From Chitinophagaceae bacterium (GTDB taxonomy: Bacteria; Bacteroidota; Bacteroidia; Chitinophagales; UBA10324), in the NCBI GenBank assembly GCA_023251195.1, contig JAHEZG010000111.1, positions 1 to 10,951 on the forward strand: 10,951 nucleotides of DNA, written 5' to 3'. Shown here in pieces: positions 1 through 5,582 of this stretch. The notes beneath the pieces were generated by a model. The model was given only the letters and a program-made list of their open reading frames with translations. It was not told where the DNA came from and did no database searches. Made by a program: the position numbers and the translations under genes. Every line of letters begins with the position of its first letter. Position 1 is the stretch's first letter.

Positions 1-9
1 ACGCGCCAT
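1..9 (-). CDS. possible first codons of a gene leaving the window on the left
   Basis: The minus strand reads ATG GCG CGT (Met-Ala-Arg) from position 9 to the window edge. A promoter-like element lies just upstream at 34-65, which would give a short leader of about 15-20 bases. Only three codons are visible, so no product can be named. This may equally be a chance ATG. Confidence 0.25.
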
Positions 10-33
10 GATTTGGTTTTTCTTTAAGGGGCA

Positions 34-65
34 CAAAAGTCAGTAAATAATTTCTCTTATGCAAA
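34..65 (-). promoter_or_regulatory. Bacteroidota-type promoter candidate
   Basis: On the minus strand TTTG (65-62) is followed by a 20-base spacer and GACTTTTG (41-34). The Bacteroidota housekeeping sigma-factor consensus is TTTG, about 17-23 bases, then TAnnTTTG, so the fit is one mismatch in the -7 box. It points at the ATG at position 9. Such short AT-rich motifs also arise by chance. Confidence 0.35.
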
Positions 66-68
66 CAT

Positions 69-90
69 TAATCAGAAATAAATCTGATTA
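69..90. other. perfect 8-bp inverted repeat, terminator or operator
   Basis: TAATCAGA and TCTGATTA are exact reverse complements separated by six bases. The hairpin lies about 85 bases beyond the stop of the 59-codon small gene and directly before the promoter-like element at 34-65. No run of T follows on either strand, so a strong intrinsic terminator is unlikely. An operator for the leftward promoter or a weak 3'-end stabilising hairpin would fit the position. Confidence 0.4.
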
Positions 91-175
91 TGAAAATATC
101 AATGCTTATTCAAAAAAAAATCCGTAAATAATTTGATGGACTTCTTAATAAATTTTCTTTCGAAAAAAAGTGCGT

Positions 176-355
176 TTAATCGGTAAAATTATGCGCAACA
201 ACCAGCACAACAATAGTAATGAATAAGATAAAAAATAGGGTGACTTCAATTTTTCCATAAGCATTCATTACTCTGGAAAAGTAACTTTTCTTACAATTAA
301 CCACTTTCCTATTTTCAGAAGATGCTTGATTCTGGTTAAAAAAAGTGTGCTGCAT
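176..355 (-). CDS. small single-pass membrane protein, 59 aa, unknown function
   Basis: This frame runs from ATG at 355 to TAA at 176-178. I do not recognise a family. The first 35 residues are polar and basic (R16, K17, K22, K23, R28, K35). Residues 36-54, from IEVTLFFIL to VVLVVA, form one clear hydrophobic segment, followed by the short tail HNFTD. The positive-inside rule would put the N terminus in the cytoplasm and the tail outside. An upstream in-frame stop at 374-376 limits the start to ATG355, or to the internal ATG at 268, which would leave a 30-residue peptide that is almost only the membrane segment. It lies 37 bases downstream of the 57-codon frame on the same strand, so the two could be one transcript. 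The membrane segment is the main reason to believe it is coding. Confidence 0.45.
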   Translation of the reverse strand: MQHTFFNQNQASSENRKVVNCKKSYFSRVMNAYGKIEVTLFFILFITIVVLVVAHNFTD

Positions 356-392
356 AGCGGAAACATTTAAAGTTCATTTCATAACGAAGAAA

Positions 393-566
393 TCAATTAC
401 TCATTATTAGTTTGTATAATTCAAAATCCATATTAGGTGCATGATTTACACTGTATGAATAATCATCAGCTTCAGCTTCTACCTGAAAAACACGGTATGG
501 ATGGAGAGAAACGGCGAAAGTGCTTTCGTTGGCTTTGTTGCATTCGAGGTAGGAGAAGTAGAACAT
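393..566 (-). CDS. small acidic protein, 57 aa, unknown function
   Basis: ATG at 566 opens a 57-codon frame ending at TGA 393-395. I do not recognise it. It is soluble-looking and acidic: eight Asp/Glu against three Lys/Arg. It has an aromatic N terminus (MFYFSYLE), a central HPYRVFQVEAEADDYSYSV stretch and a C terminus MDFELYKLIMSN. Many codons end in C (TTC, TAC, AAC, GCC, CTC) although the surrounding spacer is strongly AT-rich, which argues for coding. No Shine-Dalgarno sequence precedes it, as is normal in this phylum. It is the first of a probable two-gene unit with the membrane peptide at 176-355, and a palindrome at 622-637 lies in its upstream region. It could instead be the remnant of a longer gene, but the start and stop are intact. 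Confidence 0.45.
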   Translation of the reverse strand: MFYFSYLECNKANESTFAVSLHPYRVFQVEAEADDYSYSVNHAPNMDFELYKLIMSN

Positions 567-621
567 AATTTTTTTCTGTTTTCTAAAAGATTATGAAAAG
601 GAATTGTAAAACAGACCTTAT

Positions 622-637
622 TACCTACTAATAGGTA
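622..637. promoter_or_regulatory. TACCTA-N4-TAGGTA palindrome, operator candidate
   Basis: TACCTA and TAGGTA are exact inverted copies with a 4-base centre (CTAA). A third TAGGTA half-site lies at 683-688. The palindrome is about 55 bases upstream of the ATG at 566 on the minus strand, a usual place for a repressor or activator site. No known regulator is recognised from the motif. Confidence 0.35.
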
Positions 638-711
638 TTATGTTGCAAAAAATTAAATGAAGCTTAAATATTAGTTTCTGGATAGGTAGCCCGATTATAT
701 AATTCAGGATT

Positions 712-1971
712 TTACTTGATTTCCCGAAGGTTTAATTTCCTTAATCCTGGAAATTTTACTGATGAAAATATGACTACTAAAAGCGACATACTTCCACCAA
801 AAATAATGGAAGGAATCAATCCCATTAATTTTGCAGCTGCACCGGATTCAAATGCTCCTAATTCATTACTTGAACCAATAAAAATATTATTGAGTGCCGA
901 AATTCTTCCTCTCATATCATCAGGAGTTAGTAATTGTTGTAATGTTCCCCTAATAATAACGCTCACACAATCAAACATGCCGGCAATTAATAAAAGTAAA
1001 AAAGCCAAATAGAAATTTGTGGCGAATGCAAATAAGATGGTTGAAACACCAAAACCCGCAACACAAAAAAGCAACCACTTTCCTGCCTCTTTAAGTGGTG
1101 GGATATATGCGAGAACTATTCCCATTATAACTGAACCAAGAAATGGCGCTGCATTTAAAAATCCTAAACCGGCGGGGCCAACTTTTAAAATATCGTGAGC
1201 GAACATTGGCAAAACGGCCACAGCGCCGCCAAATAAAACAGCAAACAAATCCAAGGTAATGGCAGCTAATAAAGATTTTGTATTGAATAAAAATCGAATT
1301 CCTGTTGCCAGACTTTCCATCAATGGTTCTATTTTTTTACGAACCGGTAGTGGATGTTTTTTTATTTTGAAAGTCATTATAAAAGCAAAAACGATTAATC
1401 CAACCACACATATATATGCATTTGTAACACCGGCGAAACCATAAATCAAACCACCAAGGGCCGGGCCGGTTACCGCAGCTATCTGCCAGGTATTGCTATT
1501 CCATGCAGTTGCTGTTCCGTAATGTTCTCTAGGAACTATTTGCGCAAATAGAGCCGACACTGCTGGGGCCAAAAAACCTCTTGCAATTCCTGAAACAAAA
1601 ATCACGGAGTAAACCGGTAGCACACCAATATTTATTAAAAATGAGCTGTTGTTTAAAGTAAAAAGTGTTAGTGCAATTGCACATAATAAAAAAACAATGG
1701 TGAATGAAACCATTAATAATTTCCGATTCACAACATCGGCTGTATGGCCTGAGAAGAAGGAAGAAATTACATATGGAACTGCTTCTGCCAAACCAATTAA
1801 ACCTAAAGAGAGTGGATCATGTGTGTGCTCATAGATCTGCCATCCAACAATTACCCCCTGCATTCTGATTGCTACTGTAAATAAAAAACGATAGAGCAAA
1901 AAATACCTGAACTCAACAAAATTCAGTGATGCGAGCGGTTCGTGTTTTTTTTCTTTCGAAGCTGGACTCAT
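712..1971 (-). CDS. MFS transporter of the EntS-like MFS_3 type
   Basis: This is a 419-residue inner-membrane transporter with about twelve hydrophobic segments, the usual length for the major facilitator superfamily. The loop between helices 2 and 3 carries the superfamily signature GHTADVVNRKLL (residues 75-86). The opening RMQGVIVGWQIYEHTHDPLS (36-55) and the late segment MRGRISALNNIFIGSSNELG (353-372), followed by AFESG, are hallmarks of the branch that includes the enterobactin exporter EntS. Members are proton-driven exporters of siderophores, macrolides or other small molecules; the substrate cannot be read from the sequence. The start is ATG1971, followed by a short polar tail and then FRYFLLYRFLF, as in relatives. 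It lies only 22 bases beyond the strong terminator at 1994-2027, so its promoter is unclear. No siderophore biosynthesis genes are in the window. Confidence 0.9.
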   Translation of the reverse strand: MSPASKEKKHEPLASLNFVEFRYFLLYRFLFTVAIRMQGVIVGWQIYEHTHDPLSLGLIGLAEAVPYVISSFFSGHTADVVNRKLLMVSFTIVFLLCAIALTLFTLNNSSFLINIGVLPVYSVIFVSGIARGFLAPAVSALFAQIVPREHYGTATAWNSNTWQIAAVTGPALGGLIYGFAGVTNAYICVVGLIVFAFIMTFKIKKHPLPVRKKIEPLMESLATGIRFLFNTKSLLAAITLDLFAVLFGGAVAVLPMFAHDILKVGPAGLGFLNAAPFLGSVIMGIVLAYIPPLKEAGKWLLFCVAGFGVSTILFAFATNFYLAFLLLLIAGMFDCVSVIIRGTLQQLLTPDDMRGRISALNNIFIGSSNELGAFESGAAAKLMGLIPSIIFGGSMSLLVVIFSSVKFPGLRKLNLREIK

Positions 1972-1993
1972 ATTCTTTGAGCTACAAAAATGA

Positions 1994-2027
1994 AAAAGCC
2001 GCTTCGAAAGTTTTCGAAACGGCTTTT
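1994..2027. terminator. strong bidirectional intrinsic terminator
   Basis: AAAAGCCG pairs with CGGCTTTT, and inside that, after one mismatch, TTCGAAA pairs with TTTCGAA. The flanking A and T runs make it a hairpin plus U-tract on both strands. It lies 20 bases beyond the ferredoxin stop and should end that leftward transcript before the MFS gene. Confidence 0.85.
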
Positions 2028-2035
2028 ATTCTTAT

Positions 2036-2057
2036 GCACCTGAAAAATCAGATGTGC
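2036..2057 (-). other. accessory hairpin over the ferredoxin stop codon
   Basis: In the minus-strand RNA GCAC pairs with GTGC and CTGA with TCAG, with a 2-base bulge (AU) on the 5' arm and a 4-base loop. The stop codon of the ferredoxin is inside the stem. Together with the terminator at 1994-2027 it would give the messenger two stacked 3' hairpins. It may help stability or termination, or be coincidental. Confidence 0.3.
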
Positions 2058-2395
2058 ATTTTATCTTTCTTGGCACCTAATTGTTCCTTGGTTTCAACAT
2101 GGTCAGGATCAGGAACACAACAATCAACAGGGCAAACAGCAGCACACTGTGGTTCTTCATGAAACCCAGTACACTCAGTACACTTTTCAGGTACAATGAA
2201 GTACAAGTCAGATGAAACCGGTGCATTTCGTTGATCAGCATCTAACTGTGAACCATCAGTCAAAGTAACCATTCCTTTTACAGTTGTGCCATCGGCAAAG
2301 GCCCATTCAGCACCGCCTTCGTAAATTGCATTGTTAGGACATTCTGGTTCGCATGCACCGCAGTTGATACATTCTTCGGTAATTTTTATCGCCAT
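2048..2395 (-). CDS. 2[4Fe-4S] ferredoxin
   Basis: This 115-residue cytoplasmic electron carrier has two complete iron-sulfur cluster motifs. The first is C9-x2-C12-x2-C15-x3-C19-P. The second is C72-x2-C75-x8-C84-x3-C88-P. The eight residues between the second and third cysteine of cluster II resemble the insertion of the Allochromatium-type (Alvin-like) ferredoxins, which tend to have low redox potential. About 50 residues (20-71) separate the two motifs, more than in classic bacterial ferredoxins, and the acidic tail ends in KKDKMHI. Extra cysteines C92 and C93 follow cluster II. The gene is divergent from an acyl-CoA reductase gene 65 bases away, so it may supply or accept electrons in a linked lipid reaction; that is inference. 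The start ATG2395 directly precedes the MAIKITEECINCGAC opening typical of the family. Confidence 0.93.
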   Translation of the reverse strand: MAIKITEECINCGACEPECPNNAIYEGGAEWAFADGTTVKGMVTLTDGSQLDADQRNAPVSSDLYFIVPEKCTECTGFHEEPQCAAVCPVDCCVPDPDHVETKEQLGAKKDKMHI

Positions 2396-2411
2396 GATTT
2401 TTTCTTTGAAT

Positions 2412-2419
2412 TAGTTTTG
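2412..2419 (+). promoter_or_regulatory. -7 box candidate for the acyl-CoA reductase gene
   Basis: TAGTTTTG matches the Bacteroidota -7 consensus TAnnTTTG exactly. It would place the transcript start about 35 bases before the TTG at 2461. No clear TTTG -33 box is found at the usual 17-23 base spacing, so only the -7 element is supported. Confidence 0.4.
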
Positions 2420-2426
2420 AGCGCGG

Positions 2427-2434
2427 CAAAAATA
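2427..2434 (-). promoter_or_regulatory. -7 box candidate for the ferredoxin gene
   Basis: On the minus strand TATTTTTG is an exact TAnnTTTG match, about 32 bases before the ferredoxin ATG. No convincing -33 TTTG lies upstream. It is seven bases from the opposing box at 2412-2419, so the two promoters would overlap. Confidence 0.4.
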
Positions 2435-2460
2435 GACACTTAAAAAAATTATCATAGACA

Positions 2461-3498
2461 TTGATTAAAAATATTGAAAATAAAAATTCACGGTTGATTC
2501 AGAATCTAAGCAAACTTGCTGATTATATACTCAGTTTTCCAAATGACCTGAAAGAAAAAATGACTGAAGCGTTTTATAAAAACAATTGGTTCACCATCGA
2601 GAATCAGGAAATAATGCTGCGTGCAATTGCATCAGATTATTTACAAAAGGAAAAACTGGAATCATGGATTTCAAATTATGAATTCAAGAATACCACTTCG
2701 AAAAAAATCGGTTTAGTAATGGCGGGAAATATTCCGCTTGTTGGTTTTCATGATTTGTTGTGTGTTTGGTTGAATGGAAATATTGGATTGGTAAAACTCT
2801 CTTCGAAAGATGAAGTGCTTCTCCCCTTTCTTGTTCAGCAATTGGAAATGATTTCGTCTTCATTCATTGGTAAAACAATTTTTGTTGAAAGATTAAATGA
2901 TGCCGACGCAATAATTGCAACAGGTAGTAACAATTCAGCCAGGTATTTTGAATATTATTTTAAAGATAAACCTCACATTATTCGCTCGAGCAGAAGTTCA
3001 GTTGCAGTATTGAATGGGAATGAAACAAGTACTGAAATTCTTGATCTTGGCAAAGATATTTTCAGGTACTTTGGCTTAGGTTGCCGCAATGTTTCAAAAC
3101 TATTTTTACCTGAAGGATTTGACCCGACAACCATTTTTAAAGGATTAGAATTTTATTCAGAAATAGTTCAGCATAATAAATACAAAAACAATTTCGATTA
3201 TAACTGTACCATTTTACTGATGAATAAAACTCCTCACTTTGCCAATGAGTTTTTAATTCTTCAGGAAAAGCAACAAGTTGCTTCAAGAGTGGCAACTCTC
3301 CATTATGAATTTTATAATTCAGAAAAAGATTTGCAGGAAAAATTATTAAAAAGTAAAAATGAAATTCAATGCATTGTGGGTGCTCGATTGCAAAAGGAGC
3401 ACAACATTTTTATACCATTCGGAAAATCTCAGGAGCCGGCATTAAATGATTTTGCAGACAAAATTGATACAATGAAATTTTTATGTTCATTGAATTGA
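2461..3498 (+). CDS. acyl-CoA reductase, LuxC family
   Basis: This 345-residue protein resembles the LuxC-type acyl-CoA reductases of Bacteroidota, relatives of aldehyde dehydrogenases that reduce acyl-CoA or acyl-enzyme thioesters to aldehydes with NAD(P)H. The dinucleotide-binding half shows VMAGNIPLVGFHD (86-98) and IIATGSNNSARYFEYYF (151-167). The conserved GLGCRN (205-210) contains C208, the likely thioester nucleophile. Cofactor preference cannot be told. The start is inferred: a TAG at 2455-2457 closes the frame, the first possible start is TTG2461, and the next ATG (2560) would remove about 33 residues including IQNLSKLADYILSF, which looks like the normal N-terminal helix. It stands divergent to the ferredoxin gene, a pairing I recall from other Bacteroidota. 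A LuxC homologue without luxD or luxE nearby suggests a lipid or aldehyde role rather than bioluminescence. Confidence 0.85.
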   Translation: MIKNIENKNSRLIQNLSKLADYILSFPNDLKEKMTEAFYKNNWFTIENQEIMLRAIASDYLQKEKLESWISNYEFKNTTSKKIGLVMAGNIPLVGFHDLLCVWLNGNIGLVKLSSKDEVLLPFLVQQLEMISSSFIGKTIFVERLNDADAIIATGSNNSARYFEYYFKDKPHIIRSSRSSVAVLNGNETSTEILDLGKDIFRYFGLGCRNVSKLFLPEGFDPTTIFKGLEFYSEIVQHNKYKNNFDYNCTILLMNKTPHFANEFLILQEKQQVASRVATLHYEFYNSEKDLQEKLLKSKNEIQCIVGARLQKEHNIFIPFGKSQEPALNDFADKIDTMKFLCSLN

Positions 3499-3509
3499 TT
3501 TTTAAATTA

Positions 3510-3543
3510 AAAAAACCTGATGCCAGTAGGCCTCAGGTTTTTT
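3510..3543. terminator. bidirectional terminator between convergent genes
   Basis: AAAAAACCTGA (3510-3520) pairs with TCAGGTTTTTT (3533-3543), and within the loop GCC pairs with GGC around AGTA. The A and T runs serve both strands. It lies 11 bases after the acyl-CoA reductase stop and 21 bases beyond the stop of the leftward surface-protein gene, so it can end both transcripts. Confidence 0.88.
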
Positions 3544-3564
3544 ACTGCATTACTAATATAAATT

Positions 3565-5100
3565 TCAATCGTTGAATTTTTCAAACTTCAGGTGAATATC
3601 AGTTTCACCATCACGCGAAATATTCAAATAGTAAATCCCTTCAGGAAACGACTCCACATTAAGACTTAGTTTATTATTTCCATTTTTTAAAACCTGTGGT
3701 TCAATGTAAATTTTCTGCCCAAGAATATTAGAAACTGATATATTCACTGGTGTTTCCTCCAATGATATGATTTCGTAATTCAATAACTCAGCAGCAGGAT
3801 TCGGATATATTTCTGACACAACAACCGATTCCTTTCCAAATATCAGCGCCACAATGTTGGAGTAGGTAACTGATCCGTTTATTGCAATTTCTTTTAGCCG
3901 ATAATATCTTGTACCGGTTTTATTAATTTCCTTATCAATAAATGTATAATGATTTAAGGCATTGGAATTTCCAGCACCTGCAATCTGTCCAATTTTTTTA
4001 AATTCGAATTCATCAGATCCATTTATTTCTGAACCAACTTCTATTTCAAAATAATCGCAATTAATTTCGCTTGCAGTGGTCCAACTTAAAAGTGTGTTAA
4101 GATTATTGTCGTAGTGATCTGCAGTAAATGATGTTAGTTGTATTGGTAAACCAATTCCTCCGAATCCGATTCCAAAATCTGAAAAAGAGGTTAAAGCACT
4201 TCTGAAAGCAGTAACTGTGCCTCCACTGATACTCTGTGTGGCATTTGTGTGCACCCCGGGCGATTGCCAGTTAGAAAAACAATCGTCTCTTTTTATTACT
4301 GCGCAATACGAAGCCGATAATGGTGCATTTGTATATCCTTTTTCTTTAAGTTGAATATCATATGTGCCGGAGGTTGGTTGTATATCAGGTGTGAGTGTCC
4401 AAAATCCAGCATCCAATAATGCAAAAAGAGGTGATCCATTTACATAAGGACCACCGCCTCCATTTGGCACCGGTGAACATGAAGAATTATCAGAAAAATA
4501 TTCTCCGAGTAAATAAATTGTTGGTGATAATCCGTTAACAGTTACAGTAGCTAATTCATAATTCGTTGCATCGCCAATTGGAAAATCAAAATCTCCGTTA
4601 TTGACATAACGGATGAGGCGCCCGTTAATGTAGTTTGTTGCGCTGAATCCAAATACCGCCGCTGATATTGCATTGGATACAGTAATAATATTTCCTCCTG
4701 TGCTTAAAATTCCGCTCGCTAAATTTAAATTATGGTTGACCATAACATCACCCGAAATTACCACACCTGCTGAGTTATTAATTTTTAAATCGTAGCAAGT
4801 AATATCAGGAATAGATTGAACTGAAGTTCCACTCAACTCCAGTACGCCCCCATAATGAACAAAAAAACCAGTTGGAGAAATTATTAAATCGCCTTTCAGA
4901 TTTAAAATATTTGATGCGATAGAAACAGATGCACCAGTATTTATTGTCAGGTTATTGCAAGTTGCAACAGGCCCAACTCCACTTACGAGCGGATCATTCG
5001 GAGTACCGGAATTAATTACAACATCGTTAATTGATAGTGGCACTACTCCACCAATCCAATTTGCGGCCGTATTCCAATTTGTACTAACACTTCCGTTCCA
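3565..5100 (-). repeat. paralogous module copy 1 (direct repeat with 5583-7118)
   Basis: Residues 44-554 of the 554-residue protein align without a single gap to residues 1027-1537 of the 1537-residue neighbour, 511 residues plus stop in each. By my count identity is about 52% in the first 27 residues, about 90% over the next 295, and about 59% over the last 189. At DNA level the copies are clearly diverged, mostly at third codon positions. Confidence 0.95.
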
Positions 5101-5229
5101 CACAATTTGAGAAAACCCATGCTCAGATTGAATGATTAGAAATGAAAACAGAATTATAAATGATTTCTGAAAGCCGATACAATTACTTTTTTGGATACAG
5201 TTTTTGATTTGGTTGTAAAATTTATTCAT
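3565..5229 (-). CDS. T9SS-secreted surface protein with type A sorting domain, short paralogue
   Basis: This 554-residue protein is probably exported by Sec and then across the outer membrane by the type IX secretion system. Residues 1-41 are a signal peptide: a basic start, a hydrophobic core SFIILFSFLIIQ and a likely cut near HGFSQ. Residues 44-60 (WNGSVSTNWNTAANWIG) open a beta-helix-like region of short strand repeats such as NNLTINTGASVSIASN, seen in many Bacteroidota surface proteins. Residues 250-360 form a glycine-rich conserved segment with SPVPNGGGGPYVNGSP. Residues 361-464 (from LPIQLTSFTADHYD to YYRLKEIAINGSVTYSN) are the Fn3-like domain that commonly precedes the sorting signal. 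Residues 472-554, with IYPNPAAELLNYE, ISNILGQ-like VSNILGQ and FPEGIYYLNI, are the type A sorting domain. The last residues, KFEKFND, nearly match the neighbour's. No catalytic domain is visible; adhesion or matrix function is a guess. Its own terminator is at 3510-3543. Confidence 0.9.
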   Translation of the reverse strand: MNKFYNQIKNCIQKSNCIGFQKSFIILFSFLIIQSEHGFSQIVWNGSVSTNWNTAANWIGGVVPLSINDVVINSGTPNDPLVSGVGPVATCNNLTINTGASVSIASNILNLKGDLIISPTGFFVHYGGVLELSGTSVQSIPDITCYDLKINNSAGVVISGDVMVNHNLNLASGILSTGGNIITVSNAISAAVFGFSATNYINGRLIRYVNNGDFDFPIGDATNYELATVTVNGLSPTIYLLGEYFSDNSSCSPVPNGGGGPYVNGSPLFALLDAGFWTLTPDIQPTSGTYDIQLKEKGYTNAPLSASYCAVIKRDDCFSNWQSPGVHTNATQSISGGTVTAFRSALTSFSDFGIGFGGIGLPIQLTSFTADHYDNNLNTLLSWTTASEINCDYFEIEVGSEINGSDEFEFKKIGQIAGAGNSNALNHYTFIDKEINKTGTRYYRLKEIAINGSVTYSNIVALIFGKESVVVSEIYPNPAAELLNYEIISLEETPVNISVSNILGQKIYIEPQVLKNGNNKLSLNVESFPEGIYYLNISRDGETDIHLKFEKFND

Positions 5230-5484
5230 TGCATTTATTATTTTAGGTTTAAAGATTTGTGAAACCGATATAAAAGTATAGTCATCTATTAAAATAGAAT
5301 TAAAATCTTTTTTATCGGTAAATCAAACTGTCTTTAATAATGAATACTGAATTGAAATGAACAAGGCAATACATTGTTATAAATTCTTGAAAAAAAAATT
5401 TATTCAATATTGGTTAAATAAATAATTAGAAAAATATTTATTGGTTTAATACTCAAATACTTTTTTTCAACATGATATAATTAA

Positions 5485-5496
5485 AACATGCATGTT
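5485..5496. promoter_or_regulatory. 12-bp palindrome AACATGCATGTT
   Basis: This is an exact palindrome within the spacer, about 255 bases upstream of the short surface-protein gene and just beyond the terminator of the large one. A second AACATG half lies at 5469-5474. It could be an operator, but it is far from the start codon and no regulator is suggested. Confidence 0.2.
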
Positions 5497-5523
5497 CAAT
5501 ATTTGACAGAATAGAAAAAATAA

Positions 5524-5556
5524 AAAAGGCCATCTCTTTTTTAAAGATGGCCTTTT
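5524..5556 (-). terminator. intrinsic terminator of the large surface-protein gene
   Basis: AAAAGGCCATCT (5524-5535) and AGATGGCCTTTT (5545-5556, counting the shared A) form a near-perfect stem with a short T/A-rich loop, flanked on the minus strand by a long T-rich tail. It begins 27 bases beyond the stop codon at 5583. It separates the large gene from its downstream paralogue, so the two are probably transcribed separately. The A run on the other side would also let it work on the plus strand. Confidence 0.88.
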
Positions 5557-5582
5557 AAAAATTGAAAATATTTTCTTAAAAC

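Larger units (their letters stand above)
5230..5582. other. 353-base AT-rich spacer between the two surface-protein genes
   Basis: The spacer contains the terminator of the large gene at 5524-5556 and a 12-bp palindrome at 5485-5496. Inverted ACCGATA (5264-5270) and TATCGGT (5313-5319) are 42 bases apart. Between the last pair the minus strand has TACTTTTA, one base off the TAnnTTTG box, about 45 bases before the ATG at 5229, without a matching -33 box. I see no coding frame or structured RNA in 5320-5480. Confidence 0.6.

Noticed and set aside
716..1834. Several plus-strand open frames of 60-100 codons opposite the MFS gene
   Set aside because: They are antisense to a well-supported transporter gene, have no recognisable motifs and no start context, and follow from its codon composition.
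1926..2162. Plus-strand frame of 78 codons across the terminator and the end of the ferredoxin gene
   Set aside because: It runs through the bidirectional terminator hairpin and is antisense to the cluster II cysteine codons; its peptide is low-complexity.
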